Positions 25,893 through 35,329 are shown, counted from the first letter of the stretch. The stretch: 58,466 bases of DNA from Nostoc favosum CHAB5714 (GCF_020829495.1 NZ_JAIVFQ010000043.1:1-58466); one strand, 5' to 3'. Notes: generated from the letters alone by a model not told the origin. Numbers and translations: made by a program.

Positions 25893-28442
25893 ATGACGTG
25901 GAATTATTGCCAACCATCGATAGTAGTTGCTAGCGTAGTAACTCTTTTAGCATTGCAGCCAGCTTGGGCAGCACCCATTCCTGTAACAGGAGTGCAAATC
26001 AATTCTAACAATCAAGGTTTAGAAATTGTTCTCCAAACACCAACCACAGAATTTTTAAACACCATAACTACTAGCGAAGGTAAAACCCTAATCATCACCG
26101 TCGCTAACACTCAACTCCAGTTAACACAAGGACAATCTTTTTTACAACAGAATCCCGCACCTGATATAGCCGAAGTTGCTGTTACCCAGTTAGATGCCAA
26201 CACCGTTGAGATCAGAGTCATTGGGAATGCAGCATTACCCACAGCAAATATCCAACAAAGTAACCAAGGATTAGTTTTTAATCTCACCCCATCTACCACC
26301 GCCCAAAATCCACCCCCACCAGCTGACCAAACTTCAGAAGCACAGGAACCAGAAGAACCCATCGAAATCACCGTTATCGGAGAAAGTCCCCGGCCAACCT
26401 ACCAAGTTCCTAATTCCTCTGTTGGTACTCGCACCGACACCCCAATTATCGATGTACCACAAGCGATTCAAGTCATCCCCCAAGAGGTGATCAAGGATCA
26501 GGGTACGCGCACAGTCGGGGAAATCTTGAAAAACACCAGTAGCGCCAATACCGGACGTTCGCCATCCCAAGCCCCAGCTTTAAATCCGGTGATTCGGGGA
26601 TTTGAATCTACTAATATTTTGCGTAATGGTCTGCGGGATGAAACCCTACGCTTTAATAGTGACATTAGTAACGTTGAACGATTAGAACTCCTCAAAGGGC
26701 CAGCTTCGGTGCTGTTTGGGCGCGGGGATTTAGGTGGAGTGATTAACCTAGTCACAAAGCAACCTTTAGATCAACCATTTTATTCAGTTGAGTATCAAGT
26801 GGGATCATTCGGTTTACAGCGTCCCTCCTTGGACTTCTCCGGCCCTTTGGGCACAGATGGTGTTGCTTACCGCTTAAATTCTTCCTATGAACGGGCTGAC
26901 AGCTTCAAACAATTTGAAAATAATGAATCTTTCTTTATATCTCCATCCGTCAGGCTGATTAGTAACAAAGACACAACATTAATTGTCGATTTAGAATATC
27001 TCAAATACCGCAGCTTTGAGACAGCACCAGATTTACCCGCCTCTGGGACGGTGATTTCTAACCCCAATGGCAAAGTCGCACTAGATGCCAACTTGGGTGA
27101 ACCTTCCCTATCTGAAAGTGAAGCAAACGTAACCCGCTTAGGTTATCGATTAGACCAACGTCTTAGTTCTAATTGGTCAATAAAAAATGAATTTTTAGCT
27201 TCGTTTTTAGATGTTTCTGAAAATACTGGGGTGATTGCCATCCGTAGCTTTACTAATCCCGATACACCAGATGGATTGGAGCCAGATCAACAAACTCTCA
27301 ACCGAACCTTGGTGGAAAATCCCAGTGAATTATCTACCTTGACATTCAATACTAGTTTAGAGGGTAAATTTCAAACTGGAAGTATTGAACATAATTTGCT
27401 ATTCGGTGTAGAGCTTGCTAGACAAAGGTTTAAGGATCAGCAGAACATTAACTTTTTGAGTCCCATTAATATCTTCAATCCTGTTTATGACCCTGAGAAC
27501 ATCATTCCCTCGAGCTTGCTAGATCTGGATATTGATACTAACACTGACGCTCAGGAAAACACTATCGGTCTCTACCTCCAAAATCAAATTTCTCTATCAA
27601 AGAGCATTATCTTAGTTTTGGGTGGACGTTTGGATTTTGCCGAACAAATCTATGATGATTTACTTAACCCCAGCCAAAGTTTTGAGCGTAGCGATACTGT
27701 CTTTAGTCCTCGTGTTGGTTTAGTAATTAAGCCAACTGAAAATATTTCATTGTATGCCAGCTACAGCGAATCATTTAAACCAGTTGCTGGCAGAACTCGC
27801 ATCTTCAATGATGAGACTGGAGAATTTGATAATGGTGATCCATTTGAACCAGAACGTGGTGTTCAATACGAAGTCGGTGTAAAAGCAAATCTATTAGGCG
27901 ATCGCCTTTCTACCACCCTAGCATTTTACAACTTGGAACGCAGCAATATCGCGGCTCAAGGACTCGACGATCCCCTATCACAATTTCAAATCGGCAAACA
28001 ACGTAGCCGTGGGATTGAACTAGACATTGCTGGGGAAATTCTACCGGGTTGGAACCTAACAGCCAGCTATGCTTATACAGATACAGAAATTCTGGAAGAT
28101 AGCCGCCCAGAATTTGTGGGTAGGCAATTACAAAATGTCCCCAAAAATGCTTTCGGATTGTGGACTACTTATGAACTGCAATCTGGTAGCCTAAAGGGGT
28201 TAGGAGTTGGCATTGGTCTATTTAACCAAGGAGAACGACAAGGTGATTTACTAAATAGATTCACTCTACCCTCATACTGGCGAACAGATGCATCGCTGTT
28301 TTATCGCCGCGACAACTTCCGCGCTGGGATCAATTTCCAAAACTTGTTCGATCAAGATTACTTCGAGGGTGCCCGCGATATTGTCCGCGTTGTCCCAGGT
28401 GCGCCTTTTGCTATTACCGGCACCATTTCCTGGGAATTTTAA
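25893..28442 (+). CDS. TonB-dependent siderophore receptor with N-terminal AMIN domain
   Basis: An 849-residue outer-membrane receptor for ferric siderophores. A signal peptide (VVASVVTLLALQPAWA) is followed by an AMIN domain (~30-135, VTGVQINSNNQGLEIVLQTP), common in cyanobacterial receptors. The plug (~180-290) has IDVPQAIQVIPQEVI, IRGF, ERLELLKGPASVLFGRG and GGVINLVTKQP. The beta-barrel ends in ...GTISWEF, a typical C-terminal beta-signal. The ATG at 25893 is preceded by GAGGAAA. It is followed by an MFS exporter, as expected of a siderophore locus. No siderophore synthesis gene is certain in the window, so the ligand is unknown. Iron (Fur) control is expected for the family, but no clear box is seen. 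Confidence 0.92.
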   Translation: MTWNYCQPSIVVASVVTLLALQPAWAAPIPVTGVQINSNNQGLEIVLQTPTTEFLNTITTSEGKTLIITVANTQLQLTQGQSFLQQNPAPDIAEVAVTQLDANTVEIRVIGNAALPTANIQQSNQGLVFNLTPSTTAQNPPPPADQTSEAQEPEEPIEITVIGESPRPTYQVPNSSVGTRTDTPIIDVPQAIQVIPQEVIKDQGTRTVGEILKNTSSANTGRSPSQAPALNPVIRGFESTNILRNGLRDETLRFNSDISNVERLELLKGPASVLFGRGDLGGVINLVTKQPLDQPFYSVEYQVGSFGLQRPSLDFSGPLGTDGVAYRLNSSYERADSFKQFENNESFFISPSVRLISNKDTTLIVDLEYLKYRSFETAPDLPASGTVISNPNGKVALDANLGEPSLSESEANVTRLGYRLDQRLSSNWSIKNEFLASFLDVSENTGVIAIRSFTNPDTPDGLEPDQQTLNRTLVENPSELSTLTFNTSLEGKFQTGSIEHNLLFGVELARQRFKDQQNINFLSPINIFNPVYDPENIIPSSLLDLDIDTNTDAQENTIGLYLQNQISLSKSIILVLGGRLDFAEQIYDDLLNPSQSFERSDTVFSPRVGLVIKPTENISLYASYSESFKPVAGRTRIFNDETGEFDNGDPFEPERGVQYEVGVKANLLGDRLSTTLAFYNLERSNIAAQGLDDPLSQFQIGKQRSRGIELDIAGEILPGWNLTASYAYTDTEILEDSRPEFVGRQLQNVPKNAFGLWTTYELQSGSLKGLGVGIGLFNQGERQGDLLNRFTLPSYWRTDASLFYRRDNFRAGINFQNLFDQDYFEGARDIVRVVPGAPFAITGTISWEF

Positions 28443-28448
28443 TATTAG

Positions 28449-29012
28449 ACATGGGGCATTGGGCATGGGGCATGGGGCATTGGGCACTTGTACTGAGCGA
28501 CTTGTGCCGAGCGAAGCCGAGGTAAGCCGAAGTATTGGGCATTGGGCATTGGGCATGGGGCATGGGGCATGGGGAATAGGGGATGAGTCTTTAATACTCG
28601 CCGACGAGTCTTTGATACTCGCCCAGGAGTCTTTGATACTCGCCGACGAGTCTTTGAACTCCGTTAATGAGTCTTTGATACTCGCCGACGAGTCTTTGAA
28701 CTCCGTTAATGAGTCTTTGAACTCCATTAATGAGTCTTTGAACTCCATTAATGAGTCTTTGAACTCCATTAATGAGTCTTTGAACTCCGTTAATGAGTCT
28801 TTGAACTCCATTAATGAGTCTTTGAACTCCATTAATGAGTCTTTGAACTCCATTAATGAGTCTTTGAACTCCGTTAATGAGTCTTTGAACTCCGTTAATG
28901 AGTCTTTGAACTCCGTTAATGAGTCTTTGAACTCCACTCCCCATGCCCCATGCCCCATGCCCCATGCCTCATGCCCCATGCCCCATCCCCCATGCCCCAG
29001 TCCCTTCAATTC
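28449..29012. repeat. Tandem 21-bp array flanked by inverted GGGCATG heptads
   Basis: At 28585-28940 there are 17 head-to-tail copies (last one partial) of a 21-base unit starting GAGTCTTTGA. Two variants alternate: ...TACTCGCCGAC early and ...ACTCCATTAAT or ...ACTCCGTTAAT later. The left flank (28449-28575) carries heptads of GGGCATG/GGGCATT; the right flank (28937-29000) carries the complementary CCCCATG heptads, so the whole could fold into a long hairpin. Frames stay open on both strands because 21 is a multiple of three, but this is not evidence of coding. Confidence 0.9.
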
Positions 29013-29027
29013 CTCCAACTTCCCACA

Positions 29028-30320
29028 ATGCGAACTTTTTTGGTAATCTGGCTGGGTCAAATGGTATCAACCATCGGCAGTTTTATGACAGTGTTTGCAC
29101 TGACAATTTGGGTATGGGACAAAACGGGTTCAGCAACAGCTTTGGCGTTAGTGGGTTTCTTCGCCCAACTACCCAGATTGCTGATTACCACCTTTGCCGG
29201 TATTGCCGTTGATCGCTACGATCGGCGGTTGCTCATGCTCATTGCTGAAGTTGTCGCCTTTTTATGTACTCTAGCAGTAGCGCTGCTATATCTCACTCAG
29301 CAATTACAGGTGTGGCATCTATATATAATAGTCGCCCTTTATGGTGGTTTTGGACAGTTACAAGTTCTGGCATATTCAACTTCCATCGCCCTGCTGGTTC
29401 CCCAAGAACAATATACCCGTGCTGAAAGCTTGGGGAGTGCTGTAAACTACAGTGCGGCAATTTTTGCCCCCGCCTTAGCAGGGTTTCTCTATCCGCGTTT
29501 TGGGTTGCAAAGCATCTTTTGGATTGACTTAGCGACTTTTATCGCTTCCTTTGTAACCTTGCTGATTGTCAGAATTCCCCGGACATCTATAGAAAAAACA
29601 GTGGATGATCACCAAGAAACCCTGTGGCAAAAGTTGACCTTTGGATTTCGCTATATTTGGGCAAATCCTTCTTTAACAGCAATGGCGATCGCCTTTACTT
29701 TATTCGCCATTCCCAATGATATCAGCAAAGCTCTTTACAGCCCGATGATTCTCGCCCGCACAGGTGGCGACTCAGAAATTCTCGGCGCTGTCACCACGGC
29801 TGCGGGTATTGGCGGTGTCATCGGTGCCCTACTATTGGGAGCCTGGGGAGGATTTAAACGCCGCATTCATGGAATGTTACTTGGTTTTGCCGGATATGGT
29901 TTCTTTAGAACAATTCTCGGTCTTGGACAAACATTACCAGTTTGGATAGTTGCCCATTTTCTGGCAGCAGCACTTATTCCTATGTTTTATAGTTCTAGTA
30001 ATGCTATCTGGTATACTAAAGTGCCACCAGCTTTACAAGGGCGAGTTTTAGCAGCAGATCAACTCATTGGCGTGACGATCTCAACCATCGCACCGTTAAT
30101 CGCTGGTTTTCTAGCTGACCAAGTATTTGAACCAGCAATGCGTCCGACGGGGAGTTTAGCGCCTATTTTCGGTAACTTCTTTGGTACTCGGATTGGTTCA
30201 GGCATTACTTTGCTATTTGTCAGCATGAGTATTTGCACGGTAATAGTAGGAATCTTGGGGTACAGCGTGCGTTCTTTGCGACGAGTAGAGGACTTAATAC
30301 CAGATAGCTCCCAATCTTAA
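29028..30320 (+). CDS. MFS transporter, siderophore-exporter (EntS-like) family
   Basis: A 430-residue protein with about 12 hydrophobic segments, starting MRTFLVIWLGQMVSTIGSF. The WDKTGSATALALVGFF and AGIAVDRYDRR stretches match the DHA3/EntS group of drug and siderophore exporters (MFS_3). I chose ATG 29028 because the upstream in-frame extension is only translated CCCCATG heptad repeat. It lies next to an AMIN-TonB receptor, a pairing typical of siderophore loci. The repeat array separates the two genes, so its promoter may lie in or past the repeats. Antibiotic efflux is the alternative role. Confidence 0.85.
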   Translation: MRTFLVIWLGQMVSTIGSFMTVFALTIWVWDKTGSATALALVGFFAQLPRLLITTFAGIAVDRYDRRLLMLIAEVVAFLCTLAVALLYLTQQLQVWHLYIIVALYGGFGQLQVLAYSTSIALLVPQEQYTRAESLGSAVNYSAAIFAPALAGFLYPRFGLQSIFWIDLATFIASFVTLLIVRIPRTSIEKTVDDHQETLWQKLTFGFRYIWANPSLTAMAIAFTLFAIPNDISKALYSPMILARTGGDSEILGAVTTAAGIGGVIGALLLGAWGGFKRRIHGMLLGFAGYGFFRTILGLGQTLPVWIVAHFLAAALIPMFYSSSNAIWYTKVPPALQGRVLAADQLIGVTISTIAPLIAGFLADQVFEPAMRPTGSLAPIFGNFFGTRIGSGITLLFVSMSICTVIVGILGYSVRSLRRVEDLIPDSSQS

Positions 30321-30419
30321 GTTCATTAGCCTTGAAGAAGGCAAATTCGTGCAAATTTTGCAAGAGTAAAGCAAAAATCTTTTCAGAGTCTCCCCTATTT
30401 CCGCAGCTTGCCCAATTCA

Positions 30420-30536
30420 TATCAAGTCCGTTCAATTACCCATAATAAAACTATCCCACCCGCGCTATCGCGCACCCTCCTCGATGCATTGGGGAGGGGT
30501 AATGCGAGAATTATAGGCAATTTACCGGACATCATC
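30420..30536. mobile_element. MITE-like element, type A (117 bp)
   Basis: The ends are ATCAAGTCCG (30421) and CGGACATCAT (30527), imperfect inverted repeats. The core has the GC-rich palindrome (CACCCGCGCTATCGCGC, CGATGCATTGGGGAGGGG). The same element, carrying two insertions, lies at 48743-49308. It lies just upstream of the RTX gene. Confidence 0.65.
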
Positions 30537-30586
30537 TCATCCCGATATCTGTAACGAAAATTTAACTTACACACAGGAAATGACTT

Positions 30587-31447
30587 ATGGCGCCAGTAGT
30601 CAAAATCACAGCCAATACTCAAAATCTGGTTGAAACTCAAGGTACTATTTTAACCTTTAGCTTTGAGTTAAGTGAAACCCCGCCATCAGCAGGCGTGACA
30701 GTTTACCTGAAAGGCAATATCGCCCAATCATTGACCCAACTCGATTTATTTGCGATCGCTTATTCCGGAGGTGATGCCCCAGAGGGAGATTTTGATTTTA
30801 CAGGGTTCTACTTTAACATTAAGTCTCAAGTTGCCACAGTTAGTCTGCCGATTTTCGTCGATGGAATTGTGGAAAGTCCACAAACCGTAGTTTATACACT
30901 CCAGCCTGGAACAGGCTACACTGTTAATCCAAGTTTCAGTGCGATCGCTGTTAACTTATTCGACGATGCGATTATTGGTGGGGCAGGTAACGACAACCTC
31001 ACTGGTAACAGTGCTAACAACGTCCTCATTGGTAATGCTGGTAACGACATACTAACTGGGGGAAGTGGAAAAGATACTCTAACAGGAGGTCTTGGAGTGG
31101 ATCGCTTTGACTACCGCAATTTAGCTGATTCCCTGTTCAGTAATTTTGATATTATTACAGACTTCAATGCCACTGCTGGTAATGATCTATTCCTCGTTTC
31201 CACTGCACGAGCCGGATTCTTGAATGCGGGAAGTGTTGCAACTCTTAATGAGGCTGGAATTGGAGCTAAATTAACCACCGCTAATTTTGGAGCAAACTTT
31301 GCTGCTCGATTTACCTTTGGAAGTCGCACCTTTGCCGCCATTAATAATAATACAGCAGGGTTTAACGGCACTACTGATGCCATCATTGAGGTAACAGGAT
31401 TAACTGGAACCCTGGGGAGCAGTAATTTTACAACCACGTTGGCGTAG
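30587..31447 (+). CDS. Small Calx-beta-like / RTX calcium-binding protein
   Basis: A 286-residue protein without a signal peptide. Residues ~1-125 form one Calx-beta-like domain (LVETQGTILTFSFELSETPP, GFYFNIKSQ, PGTGYTVNP). Residues ~130-165 carry RTX nonapeptides (GGAGNDNLTGNSANNVLIGN), which bind calcium. The rest (GVDRFDYRNLADSLFSNFD, ending with AIIEVTGLTG) is the typical C-terminal domain of cyanobacterial RTX proteins secreted by type I systems. The Calx-beta part closely resembles the repeats of the 2461-residue protein at 38985, so it looks like a miniature paralogue. ATG follows a CACAGGAAAT ribosome site. Confidence 0.8.
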   Translation: MAPVVKITANTQNLVETQGTILTFSFELSETPPSAGVTVYLKGNIAQSLTQLDLFAIAYSGGDAPEGDFDFTGFYFNIKSQVATVSLPIFVDGIVESPQTVVYTLQPGTGYTVNPSFSAIAVNLFDDAIIGGAGNDNLTGNSANNVLIGNAGNDILTGGSGKDTLTGGLGVDRFDYRNLADSLFSNFDIITDFNATAGNDLFLVSTARAGFLNAGSVATLNEAGIGAKLTTANFGANFAARFTFGSRTFAAINNNTAGFNGTTDAIIEVTGLTGTLGSSNFTTTLA

Positions 31448-31473
31448 CAGTCCTTTTGACCTTGATCATAACT

Positions 31474-32763
31474 ATGCTTTTTAGAATCCTCCCAACAAGT
31501 ATTCTCACCTCAGCCCTATTGTTTGCTCCAGCTGTAACCCTGGTAACTGGATCGATTTCTTCCCCTGCCTTATCGATCACTCTTGCAACAAATTCATTAC
31601 CATCTTCTGTCAATCAAGACCTGGCAGAGCAGCTACAGGCAAGTCTGGATCAAGCACGGGGCAACATTCCGGGGGCAGCCGTAGCGATTATCAGCCCTAA
31701 AGTCACCTGGTTTGGGGCTAGCGGGGTGGCAGACATAGCAACAGATACACAATTACAGCCTAGCGATCGCTTCCAAATCGGCAGCATTACCAAGACTTTC
31801 GTGGCAACAACCATATTACAACTAGTCGAAGAGGGTATCCTTGGTCTGGAGGATACCCTAGTTGACCGACTACCAAAGACAGTAACGGCGGCGATTCCGA
31901 ACTCAGAGCGGATTACAGTGCGCCAACTCTTGAACCATACTAGCGGCCTTGCCGACTATACCGATGTGCTGTTTACACAGGCTGCGGTCAACCCAGGAGT
32001 TTTTTTTAATAATTGGCAACCAGAGGAACTGGTGAGCTTAATTAATGGCACAGAGGCTAGCTCTGAGCCAGGAGAGTTGTGGGAGTATTCCAATACCAAC
32101 TTTCTCTTGTTGGGCATGGTGCTGGAAGCGGCAACGAAAGGTAATATTGCAGATGAAATCCGCGATCGCATCCTCGATCCCCTAGCCCTCAGCAATACCT
32201 TTTTTGCCGAAGAAGAAGCTATCCCAGGTGGCTATGTCAAAGGCTATTGGGACTTTGATCAAAATGGCACGCTCAACGATATTTCTGTTGCCAATCTCTC
32301 TTGGGCCTGGTCTGCTGGGGCGATGGTGTCCAACACTGCGGATTTAGCTACCTTTATTCAAGCCCTAATCGGCGGCGAACTGTTGGAGCCTGATACCCTC
32401 AACCAAATGCTGACGACCATCAGCCCCATTGCATCAGAGAATTATTCTGCTTATGGACTGGGCATCGGTACTATTGAATCCCCCAATCGCTTCTGGTACA
32501 TCCATCGAGGACAAACTCTGGGATATCGCTCCAATATGTGGTACTCGCCTTTGGAAAACATCACTTATATTGAATTAATTAATGCGCGATCTAACCAAAA
32601 CTTATCGGGTGCAACCTTAACTACCTTAAGACGGCATAAATCCACTGCGTCAGTTCCAGAACCAGGAATGATCCCTGGACTGCTGTTGCTTGTCAGCATG
32701 GGGTTAACTTTGAGGTCAAGATTGCCACTCCTAAACAATATATGTTGCCGGAATAAGGTTTAA
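31474..32763 (+). CDS. Beta-lactamase-family serine hydrolase with PEP-CTERM tail
   Basis: A class C beta-lactamase/DD-peptidase-fold hydrolase (PF00144) of 429 residues. The active-site motifs are SITK (Ser104), YSN (Tyr205) and HRGQTLGY near 350. A signal peptide follows ATG 31474 (MLFRILPTSILTSALLFAPA); the earlier TTG at 31456 would only add six residues. The C-terminus has VPEPGMIPGLLLLVSMGL followed by RSR, a PEP-CTERM sorting signal: VPEP, hydrophobic helix, basic end. So the enzyme is probably exported and anchored or processed. The substrate is unknown (peptides, esters or beta-lactams). It begins 26 bases after the RTX gene and may be co-transcribed. Confidence 0.82.
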   Translation: MLFRILPTSILTSALLFAPAVTLVTGSISSPALSITLATNSLPSSVNQDLAEQLQASLDQARGNIPGAAVAIISPKVTWFGASGVADIATDTQLQPSDRFQIGSITKTFVATTILQLVEEGILGLEDTLVDRLPKTVTAAIPNSERITVRQLLNHTSGLADYTDVLFTQAAVNPGVFFNNWQPEELVSLINGTEASSEPGELWEYSNTNFLLLGMVLEAATKGNIADEIRDRILDPLALSNTFFAEEEAIPGGYVKGYWDFDQNGTLNDISVANLSWAWSAGAMVSNTADLATFIQALIGGELLEPDTLNQMLTTISPIASENYSAYGLGIGTIESPNRFWYIHRGQTLGYRSNMWYSPLENITYIELINARSNQNLSGATLTTLRRHKSTASVPEPGMIPGLLLLVSMGLTLRSRLPLLNNICCRNKV

Positions 32764-33189
32764 TATCATGTTCACTTAATTACTTATTAAACCCAAAGAA
32801 CCCCACTCCTTGACAAGGGGGAAGACCAGAAATCCGGTTCCCTCCCCAATACATCGGGGAGGGTTAGGGTGGGGTAAATCAGACTTGTGTACACCACCGC
32901 AGCCTCTAGCTTTAGCTAGAGGCTCTTTGAGGTTATTATATGGGCAATTCAGGTTATTCATCAAGCTCTTGTGTTAAGAAGGTAAAATTTTACCAGCTAC
33001 CAAATACTCAGCTTTTGTAGTGAGTCTAATTTCCATATTTTTCTACTTTTAAAATAAAATGAAGAATATAGTGTATTGAGTGCAGGAAGTCTAGCTACAT
33101 CTGAGTGAGATTATCCTCACGATTTTGTGTATGTTCTATCTGTAATCCAAAATAGCTGAGTTCTTCGCCAATGGATCTGGAAAATCACA
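32764..33189. other. Intergenic repeats and palindromes
   Basis: The start (ATATCATGTTCACTTAATTA at 32764) resembles one end of the type B MITE but is not matched by a second end. A GC-rich palindromic repeat follows (to 32876), then a perfect 10-base stem GCCTCTAGCT/AGCTAGAGGC at 32902-32923 (possible terminator, though no T-run follows). The last 200 bases are AT-rich and should contain the promoter of the next gene. Confidence 0.55.
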
Positions 33190-34167
33190 ATGAGAAAATC
33201 AAGTAACAAGGATACAAAAGATACAATTATCACTCGTTTTGATTATGAACTTCTCACACCAGAGCAACGGACTTTAGTTGAGCAGCACACAACAGAAATC
33301 CGAGAGCAGCTACGGCGGACTGCCCAGGACATTTGGGAGATTGGGCAACGATTGGCAGAAGTGCGTTCTAAACTGAAGCATGGACAATTTGATACTTGGT
33401 TGAAAGCAGAATTTGGTTGGAGCCGTCGGACAGCATACAACTTTATTAATGTATATGAAACCTTTGGCAACCGTGCAAATCTTGCACAAATTGACATTGC
33501 TACCTCCGCTTTGTATCTACTTGCTGCACCCTCCACACCCCAAAAACTGCGGGAGCAGTATCTAGAAGAAGCGAAAACTGGTAAGCGCATCACCCACAAA
33601 GATTTAGTCCAAACTATTAAACATCAGCAAGAAGAAAAAACTGACTCGATAACTACATCACAAGAGGCAATAAAGCCAGAAATTGTCGCCATTCTGCCAA
33701 AATCCAGCCAAAAAAACAATTCTCCATCCCCAGTTATTGAGGTTCCTGTCACTCATGTAGAGACAACACCTGAAGCTACTGTTAGGAGCCAATTTCGTTG
33801 GTGGCGGTTAGGACAGCAGCACCTGTTATTTCACGGTGATACAGCTTCACCAGAGTTTTTTGCTAAAATCCCTCCAGTCACTTTAGCTGTTGCTGTGACT
33901 TCAGATGATTGGGATCATGATTGGCTGATTGAGGAAGCAGCAACAGTAATCATTCTGCAACCCTTTAGCTTGCAAACAAATACCCTTGAGCAATTAGTGA
34001 CCATGTTTTCGCAACCAGGAGACTTAGTAGTGTTTCCCTGGCTGCCTCAAGAAAATATGATTGCGATCGCTCATCATCTAGGGCGACGAGTAGTTGCTGG
34101 AGATCCGTCACTGGAATTGTGCCAACGGGCAATTGTCGGATCAGGATTGAGTGCAAAAGAAGTTTGA
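33190..34167 (+). CDS. DUF3102 protein with methylase-like C-terminal region
   Basis: A 325-residue soluble protein. Residues ~20-100 match DUF3102 (TPEQRTLVEQHTTEIREQLR, IWEIGQRLAEVRSKLKHGQF, FGWSRRTAYNFINVYETF), a domain of cyanobacterial and plasmid DNA-associated proteins. After a low-complexity linker, residues ~200-325 (WWRLGQQHLLFHGDTASPEF, VVAGDPSLELCQRAI) resemble the start and end of the DNA methylase domains attached to ParB-like proteins. No catalytic (D/N/S)PPY motif is visible, so methylation is unlikely. A role in DNA binding or regulation is inferred only. It converges on the next gene. Confidence 0.65.
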   Translation: MRKSSNKDTKDTIITRFDYELLTPEQRTLVEQHTTEIREQLRRTAQDIWEIGQRLAEVRSKLKHGQFDTWLKAEFGWSRRTAYNFINVYETFGNRANLAQIDIATSALYLLAAPSTPQKLREQYLEEAKTGKRITHKDLVQTIKHQQEEKTDSITTSQEAIKPEIVAILPKSSQKNNSPSPVIEVPVTHVETTPEATVRSQFRWWRLGQQHLLFHGDTASPEFFAKIPPVTLAVAVTSDDWDHDWLIEEAATVIILQPFSLQTNTLEQLVTMFSQPGDLVVFPWLPQENMIAIAHHLGRRVVAGDPSLELCQRAIVGSGLSAKEV

Positions 34168-34179
34168 AAATTGGGCATG

Positions 34180-34215
34180 GGGAATTACGAATTACGAATT
34201 ACGAATTACGAATTT
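34180..34215. repeat. Heptanucleotide repeat (AATTACG) between convergent genes
   Basis: About four copies of AATTACG lie at the junction of two convergent genes and run into the last codons of the minus-strand one. Confidence 0.7.
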
Positions 34216-35266
34216 TTAAGAGATGATCTATGCTGTACTGGTTGACGGTAGTTAGGGGTACATCATCTCCAGATTTGCCTTTACTAGTGACTGTTCCCGT
34301 CAATTTAACGGTGGCTTCGTATGCACCTCGGTGGCTATTATTACTACTCGTGTAATCAATCTGTATTTTTGCCCAGGTTGCTTGTTCATCCCATCTTGCA
34401 ACCACAAGTTTTAATTTTGGAAATGGAACACGTTTAAAGATGCCCTTAAGGAGCGATCGCGCCATACCACCTTCATCTTTTGCTAAAATACGCCCATTTT
34501 TGGGATAATCCAGCCAATCCCAGCCTGACTCCATCCAAATTTTTCTCTCAGCAATTTGCTCAAATTTCCCCAAACCTGTCCAGCCACGATAGAAAGGTTG
34601 CAACTGGGAAACATCACCCTGTCGATAAATCAAACAATCCAAAACATCCGCTTTCAGGTGTCCCCAAACTTGACCGGTGGGAAAATCAATCAACGTCGGC
34701 GCAAACTGGTGTCCACCAAAATGATTAGTTTGCCATACTCGCAGACTATCTGATTCTGTTGCATACTTTTGGCGTAGAAGTTGGTAAAGGGGATAGCCAA
34801 ACCGCCCACAAGCTAAGTCGTAGTTGGCGTGGGTACAAACCAGAATTTCTCGAATGTGTTCTGTTGGCTGACGATAAGTTTGAAAACTGGGTAAATTTTG
34901 CGGCTGAAATAACAGAGCTTCTGCCAAAAGAGCAACCTGAGTTAGGGGAAGTAAATATTCCTGCTTGGTATACTGAGCAAATAGCTGGGCTGGACGCTGA
35001 TAACAAAAGACTCTGATCCATTCTGGATGAGTATAAGCCTTGTCAGGAGCGATCGCTAACAGCCGACCTTTGAAATACCGCATCGGGTTAGACGCTAACC
35101 GTTCCACAACTTGCAAAAGTGGCTGAAATTCCGGTTTTTCTTGCCAAAGTTCAGCCTTCCAGGGACGTGGTACTTCCACAAGCAACCATTCATCCACCGT
35201 ACCTGCGGTGCCAATTGGATCTTCACCATTAGCTTGAGAAACCACCGAACAGTAACGACAATCCAT
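34199..35266 (-). CDS. Sucrase/ferredoxin-like family protein
   Basis: A 355-residue protein of the Suc_Fer-like family (PF06999), thioredoxin-fold ferredoxin relatives. Diagnostic stretches are LVCTHANYDLACGRFGYPLY and VWQTNHFGGHQFAPTLIDFP. I prefer the ATG at 35266 (MDCRYCSVVSQANGEDPIGT), the usual N-terminus of the family; an upstream extension to 35353 is not supported. The protein is soluble and may bind a 2Fe-2S cluster through its cysteines. In cyanobacteria such genes often lie near siderophore loci, and the TonB/MFS pair is 4-9 kb away here, so a redox role in iron use is possible but inferred. Confidence 0.82.
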   Translation of the reverse strand: MDCRYCSVVSQANGEDPIGTAGTVDEWLLVEVPRPWKAELWQEKPEFQPLLQVVERLASNPMRYFKGRLLAIAPDKAYTHPEWIRVFCYQRPAQLFAQYTKQEYLLPLTQVALLAEALLFQPQNLPSFQTYRQPTEHIREILVCTHANYDLACGRFGYPLYQLLRQKYATESDSLRVWQTNHFGGHQFAPTLIDFPTGQVWGHLKADVLDCLIYRQGDVSQLQPFYRGWTGLGKFEQIAERKIWMESGWDWLDYPKNGRILAKDEGGMARSLLKGIFKRVPFPKLKLVVARWDEQATWAKIQIDYTSSNNSHRGAYEATVKLTGTVTSKGKSGDDVPLTTVNQYSIDHLLKIRNS

Positions 35267-35329
35267 TAGACTTCTTACCTTTGTGCCTTTGCGTGATATC
35301 AAGTTCGGATAATTAGTTATGATTCTTAC

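Noticed and set aside
28585..28940. Array as a CRISPR
   Set aside because: Units are contiguous 21-mers with no unique spacers between them; this is a tandem repeat.
28950..29027. Upstream start for the MFS transporter
   Set aside because: The 26 extra residues are translated CCCCATG heptads (MPHAPC...) and not a plausible N-terminus.
28272..29060. Long open frames through the 21-bp array on both strands
   Set aside because: They exist because 21 is divisible by three; the translations are simple repeats without start signals and one overlaps the receptor gene antisense.
32902..32923. Rho-independent terminator
   Set aside because: The stem is perfect, but no run of T follows it; it is left as a palindrome within the intergenic entry.
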